In this document: piece after piece, positions 32,449 through 36,054 of the stretch
How positions within the stretch are numbered: the stretch's first letter is position 1
How the letters are laid out: each line of letters opens with the position of its first letter
Assembly: GCA_947062475.1 (NCBI GenBank)
Contig: CAMSQA010000012.1
Coordinates: 1 to 36,054, forward strand
Direction of reading: 5' to 3'
Length of the DNA stretch: 36,054 nt
DNA from: an uncultured Clostridia bacterium
GTDB lineage: Bacteria; Bacillota; Clostridia; Christensenellales; UBA1242
Notes under the pieces: generated by a model
Seen by the model: only the letters and a program-made list of their open reading frames with translations
Databases searched by the model: none
What the model was told of the DNA's origin: nothing
Program-made: the position numbers and the translations under genes

Positions 32449-32647
32449 ATTCTTCTTTTGTTTTGAAAAATTTTCTATTTCTTATAAATGATATTATTGA
32501 AAATACAATAATAAGTGCTAAAAAAACTATGCTTGTTGCCAATGATAATTTTTGCATTTCTTCGTTCATTCCACTATTGACCATAATCATCGTATGTTGC
32601 AAGGTCAATATTGAAACGATTGCACCTATTATATTTATTTCTCTCAA
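32447..32647 (-). CDS. Small membrane ORF beside IS21, possibly cut at its 5' end
   Basis: A 66-residue frame with two membrane segments (INIIGAIVSILTLQHTMIMV and LATSIVFLALIIVFSIISFI) and a basic tail. It begins at a TTG with no ribosome site, and the frame is open upstream into the IS21 end. The far side of the insertion sequence carries a TATAAT and AAAGGAGGTG reading toward it (about 35320-35350), so it may be the downstream part of a gene that the IS split from its leader. No family is assigned. Confidence 0.5.
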   Translation of the reverse strand: MREINIIGAIVSILTLQHTMIMVNSGMNEEMQKLSLATSIVFLALIIVFSIISFIRNRKFFKTKEE

Positions 32648-32680
32648 TAAAATAATTGTAAGGTTTTGCGATTTCTTTGA

Positions 32681-32730
32681 ATTTTTGATTTTGCGACTTT
32701 TTCTGATTTTTGATTTTGCGACTTTTTCTG
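32681..32730. repeat. Two exact 25-bp repeats at IS21 left end
   Basis: Each unit begins ATTTTTGATTTTGCGAC and ends TTTTTCTG; a third partial copy of TGCGAC follows at 32731. Probable transposase-binding repeats. Confidence 0.8.
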
Positions 32731-32876
32731 TGCGACTGCCGCTCCGCTTTGTAGCCTCTTTTGACCAGAGATTTGACTCCCCCTGGTTGGCTAGTATTGT
32801 TTGTCGGCAAATCGCACTTTGATAGTGTGTTTTTATGACAATTTGTGGTTAAAACAACCATCAAAACAAATATTCA

Positions 32877-33632
32877 TTATTTTTTATTCTGTTTTTTGAA
32901 GATGTTGTTGTGATTAAGTAGCCTATAACTCTCCCCTTTAAGATTTATTATTTGACAATTATGCGTAAGTCGATCCAATATTGCATTCACCATGCTTTCA
33001 TCTTGAAACAACTCTCCCCACTTTGCGAAGTCGAGATTTGTTGTAATGACCATTGATGTTCTATTATAAAGCTTGTTCACCAGCTCATACATCAACAAAA
33101 CATCTTGTTTTTCAAGTTTTTGGTATCCAACTTCATCAATAATTACCAAATGACACTCATATAGATATTTTACTCTTGAACCGCTAGACTTAAACACTTC
33201 TTTTGTTTTCAGTAAATAAATAAGATTTTCAAGTGTAGAAAAGAATACCTTATAGTTTCGTGAAAGCGCCAAATGCCCAAGAGCTACAGCCAAATGCGTT
33301 TTACCAGTTCCAGAGCCACCCATAAAGACAATATTATATTTTTCTTTAAGCCAATTAAGTCTTTTCAACTCTTCAACCTGCCACTTAGATAACTGAGGTT
33401 GAAAGTTTAAATCGTATTCTTCCAAAGTTTTAAAACTTGGCAAATGTGCTTTGCCTATTTTTGTGGTTCTTGACTTTTGCTCTCGCAAGATTAATTCCTT
33501 ATGTAAGCACTCATATAAAAACTGCAACTTTTCATCACTTTCATCTTGCAAATTAAAGTATGCTTTGCTCATATTGTGCAAGCCAAGCTTCTTTGCAACT
33601 TCTTGTATGTCGGTAACGCTAAACTTCTTCAT
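32877..33632 (-). CDS. istB: IS21 family helper ATPase IstB
   Basis: A AAA+ ATPase that selects target DNA for the IstA transposase. Walker A is GGSGTGKTHLAVALGH (about residues 106-121), Walker B LVIIDEVGY, and sensor 1 MVITTNLDF. The start was set at ATG 33632, five bases after AGGTGG; it overlaps the istA stop by 14 bases, the normal coupling. Full length at 251 residues. Confidence 0.95.
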   Translation of the reverse strand: MKKFSVTDIQEVAKKLGLHNMSKAYFNLQDESDEKLQFLYECLHKELILREQKSRTTKIGKAHLPSFKTLEEYDLNFQPQLSKWQVEELKRLNWLKEKYNIVFMGGSGTGKTHLAVALGHLALSRNYKVFFSTLENLIYLLKTKEVFKSSGSRVKYLYECHLVIIDEVGYQKLEKQDVLLMYELVNKLYNRTSMVITTNLDFAKWGELFQDESMVNAILDRLTHNCQIINLKGESYRLLNHNNIFKKQNKK

Positions 33633-35124
33633 CACCGCCACCTATAAGCCCCATATATTTGTTTAAACCTTCTGCTCTTTCCACATAAGTTTTCTTTGTT
33701 CTAATCGGCATAATGTCCACATCTTTTTCACTATATGCCATTAAATAAGTTAAAAGTTCAGTTGTATCAAACTTCTTGTTCTTAGTGCACCACTTTATAC
33801 CGTTAGCAATTTCTTGCAGTCCATACTCTTTTGCAATCTTTTTAATTAGCCAGCACTGTTCTTTAATATATCTCGGCTTTTCTCTAATAATGTCATTTAG
33901 AAACTCAATCGCAAGTTTGTTATCCCCTAAACTCTCAACTGTGCGATTAATAAGCCTTGAATGCTTATTACCTTCATCTTTATTTATAAGCTTAGAAGTT
34001 AACCCTTTGCCAATTAATAGCTTATGTCTTGCAACAAACTCTTTTGTTTCGGCATCGTAAACATTTATGTAATCACCTACAATCTCAACCAAAATCTTAT
34101 CGCCTTGTTTAAATTTTATTGCTGGCAAAGTGTAATAATTACTCCTAAAAATAAAATAATTCAAATCAGTCGCTGTTGCAATATATTCATTCTTCTTTCT
34201 TAATGAGTATGGTGTATGTTTAAGCAAATACTCCTTTTCTTCTTTAAACATATCCCTCGGCGTTTGTCTAGTTGTCATATTGATTTTGCCATTGCCAGTC
34301 CTATCCAACCAATCCAGCAAATCACTATTTAGATTGTCAATCCCGCAAAACACTTTATGGTCAAAGAAACTTGTTTTCACAAACTTAACGACATTTTCCA
34401 CTCTACCCTTAGTGTCTGGGTCTTGCTTCTTGCAAAGATAAACATCTAAACCAATAAAGTCTTTATAAGTTTCAAACTCTTTTGTAAAAATCACATTTCC
34501 GCAATTTTCACTCACAACCATAACTCGATCTTGGTCATACATAATCGTCTTTGGCCTGCCACCAAAATACGCAAATGCTAGCTCATGTGCATCCACAAAA
34601 TCTTTACTTGTAAATGCGTCTCGTTTACAATACACAAATTTATATCTTGAATACATCAGCACAATGCACCAAAAGTAGATTTTAACTTTCACATCATAAA
34701 TATCTCGAATCCATATTTCGCCCATATCCACTTGTGCAAGTTCGCCAGACTTTGTATCGCCAATCAATTGATATGCTCTACCTACCTTTCCACTTATTCC
34801 AAGCACCTCTCTCAGTTTTCGCATGTACCTATAAAACGCACTTTCACTCGCAGAAAACTTCGCATCCATCTCTTTAATCTTATCAAATAATGTAGTATTT
34901 CTAATCCCCGGATTATCCTTCAATTCTTTCATCAAAAAGTTGCGATATCTTTCAATCTCCTCATTTCGCACCATCTTGTCACTGTCAGCAAAATCATCAA
35001 TTGAATAATCCCAATACTTCCTGACTGAAAATTGCTTCAATCCAGTCATCTTCACAACTTCACTTTTCGTAAATCTATCTTCTTTTAATTTTTTAATCTC
35101 TAAAAATTCTTTCATCTTCAACAT
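33619..35124 (-). CDS. istA: IS21 family transposase IstA
   Basis: A 501-residue DDE transposase. N-terminal helix-turn-helix (RFTKSEVVKMTGLKQFSVRK), then an integrase core: first Asp in AQVDMGEI, second in IMYDQDRV, Glu in KGRVENVVKFVK; a C-terminal beta-barrel follows (GDKILVEIVGDYINVYD). GGAGATG lies 5 bases before the ATG. The gene is intact, so the element may be active. Confidence 0.95.
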   Translation of the reverse strand: MLKMKEFLEIKKLKEDRFTKSEVVKMTGLKQFSVRKYWDYSIDDFADSDKMVRNEEIERYRNFLMKELKDNPGIRNTTLFDKIKEMDAKFSASESAFYRYMRKLREVLGISGKVGRAYQLIGDTKSGELAQVDMGEIWIRDIYDVKVKIYFWCIVLMYSRYKFVYCKRDAFTSKDFVDAHELAFAYFGGRPKTIMYDQDRVMVVSENCGNVIFTKEFETYKDFIGLDVYLCKKQDPDTKGRVENVVKFVKTSFFDHKVFCGIDNLNSDLLDWLDRTGNGKINMTTRQTPRDMFKEEKEYLLKHTPYSLRKKNEYIATATDLNYFIFRSNYYTLPAIKFKQGDKILVEIVGDYINVYDAETKEFVARHKLLIGKGLTSKLINKDEGNKHSRLINRTVESLGDNKLAIEFLNDIIREKPRYIKEQCWLIKKIAKEYGLQEIANGIKWCTKNKKFDTTELLTYLMAYSEKDVDIMPIRTKKTYVERAEGLNKYMGLIGGGDEEV

Positions 35125-35355
35125 TTCTTCATCTCCATATTCAAAACTTAAAACATCGACTAAATAGCCAACATTTCATAATGGAAAATCCAAAACACAC
35201 AAAACAATTTTCTTTTGTAGGTTTCCGCTTCCATCTCACATCCATCCACTCTTTTTCAGCCGTCGCATTTCACCACCAGCTGTTGTAAGCTCTCGCCCAC
35301 CTTTCAAAAATCAGATTTCGCAAACCACCTCCTTTAACATTTTCATTATAACAAA

Positions 35356-35388
35356 AAAGAGTTAATTTTTAGCGAAAATTAACTCTTT
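35356..35388 (-). terminator. Terminator after hsdS
   Basis: AAAGAGTTAATTTT, loop TAGCG, AAAATTAACTCTTT; perfect 14-bp stem with T run on the minus strand, 9 bases after the hsdS stop. Confidence 0.92.
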
Positions 35389-35396
35389 ATCAATGA

Positions 35397-36054
35397 TCAC
35401 ACAAACATTTGTTGTAATAAACCTTGTTTATACTGCTCCATTAATTCTAATTTTTGTTTTTCTTTTGCGACTTTATCAAATAGCATATTTAACTGCATTG
35501 CGATTTTATCTTGAATATTTCTCTCCGGGATTTTAAATATTATCTCATAAAACAGTTCCATATTCAAATTCCTTCTCACAATGCTAGCCCCTTGCTCACT
35601 TGATATTTCATATTCATAAATCGCCCTTTTAGTTTTTAAAAGATGAGCAATAAATGTTTTATTAAACTGTGTATTAATATCAAAAATTTTATACGATGGA
35701 GAAACTATGCCAATCTCTATTTTATTGTTGTAATTAATATTCCCCAGCCATAAGTTTTGTGGACTTATAACGATTTGGTTTAGCTTCAATATTTTATAAC
35801 CTATATTATTTTCACTTGCAATCTCTTTATTAAAATAATCCTTTTGATAATATAATCCTGTCTTTGTTGATGAAACAACTTCAAACTGATTATTGACATA
35901 CGTTTTCTCGATAACTTCAGATAGTATATCCCCAAGCCTAATTAGTTTGCCATGATATTTATTACTAAACAATACATCAAACGAAAGTTTCTCAAGTTGT
36001 TCAATTTTCTTCTTTTGTAATTCAATCTTCTTATAATACAAATTAAGGAAAGTT
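35397..36054 (-). CDS. hsdS: Type I restriction specificity subunit, 5' part outside window
   Basis: The frame is open to the window edge, so this is the C-terminal half of HsdS. It begins with the central conserved helix (YYKKIELQKKKIEQLEKLSF), followed by the second target recognition domain (RLGDILSEVIEKTYV...LKLNQIVISPQNLWLGNI...EIGIVSPSYKIF), and ends with the second coiled coil and QYKQGLLQQMFV, the typical HsdS end. HsdS chooses the DNA sequence methylated and cut by HsdM and HsdR; these are not in view. It stops with TGA and has its own terminator, so it is the last gene of its unit. Confidence 0.9.
   Translation of the reverse strand, partial: TFLNLYYKKIELQKKKIEQLEKLSFDVLFSNKYHGKLIRLGDILSEVIEKTYVNNQFEVVSSTKTGLYYQKDYFNKEIASENNIGYKILKLNQIVISPQNLWLGNINYNNKIEIGIVSPSYKIFDINTQFNKTFIAHLLKTKRAIYEYEISSEQGASIVRRNLNMELFYEIIFKIPERNIQDKIAMQLNMLFDKVAKEKQKLELMEQYKQGLLQQMFV

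Larger units (their letters stand above)
32657..35339 (-). mobile_element. IS21-family insertion sequence
   Basis: Contains istA and istB, which overlap and read leftward. The ends are approximate: both start TGT reading inward, then share a GGTTTnGCGAnnT...TTTTTGA pattern (32657 onward, and the complement of 35339 downward). Two exact 25-bp copies lie at 32681-32705 and 32706-32730, near the left end, as internal transposase-binding repeats commonly do in this family. No target duplication was found by eye. Confidence 0.75.

Noticed and set aside
32574..32864. A 96-residue gene beside istB
   Set aside because: Made from IS end repeats, Lys/Asn-rich low complexity, no ribosome site.
33619..35124. 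Phage integrase or retroviral-type integrase
   Set aside because: The DDE core with a neighbouring IstB ATPase defines an IS21 transposase.
1..36054. Whole host using TGA as Trp
   Set aside because: Host genes are full length with TGG for Trp, and at least five of them end with TGA at the expected family end (for example hsdS ending QQMFV and the pflX-like gene).

Overview
The window looks like the chromosome of an AT-rich, anaerobic, Gram-positive Firmicute of clostridial type. It has pyruvate formate-lyase with its activase, formate-tetrahydrofolate ligase, an intact yabP-yabQ-divIC-like sporulation cluster, Ktr/Trk potassium uptake and strong Shine-Dalgarno sequences. Host genes use the standard bacterial code: Trp is TGG, and TGA ends at least five host genes (pflX-like, both M19 and trkA-like genes, the small XRE gene, hsdS). 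The exact taxon cannot be read from the sequence.

Layout. 1-749 is the 3' part of a DUF4116 repeat protein. 886-5465 holds a small membrane protein and the formate module (pflX-like, pflA, pflB, all leftward). 5692-6231 is a divergent XRE repressor/small-gene pair with a textbook operator. 6264-8363 is trkH-trkA, probably made from a leaderless mRNA. 8678-17195 is an integrated mobile element of about 8.5 kb in the 3' end of a tRNA-Asn gene. 17467-26730 is host backbone (divIC-like, yabQ, yabP, RluA, DegV, exonuclease, M14 and M19 peptidases, fhs, SplB-like radical SAM). 26800-32134 is a mixed region with an XRE/zinc-ribbon membrane regulator, two Nudix proteins, an ABC exporter, a metallophosphoesterase and three decayed gene remnants. 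32447-36054 holds an IS21-family element between a small membrane ORF and the 3' part of a type I restriction specificity gene.

The most interesting object is the integrated element. It carries an HUH rolling-circle Rep gene that is hidden from standard-code gene finding because all four of its Trp codons are TGA. A second short ORF just before the integrase also has one in-frame TGA. No element gene depends on TGA as its only stop, so the element looks adapted to a host that reads TGA as Trp, although it now sits in a standard-code chromosome.

The large serine integrase has no stop before the right attachment site. Integrated, its frame runs into the antisense of tRNA-Asn. If the element is circularised in silico through the 13-bp direct repeat, the same frame continues for 75 more codons at the left end and stops 13 nt before the rep start codon. 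So the circle would encode a longer integrase directly followed by rep, and integration would both swap the integrase tail and break the int-rep linkage. Integration also left the original tRNA-Asn terminator 8.5 kb away at the left end, while the element supplies a replacement terminator, on the other strand, inside the integrase reading frame.
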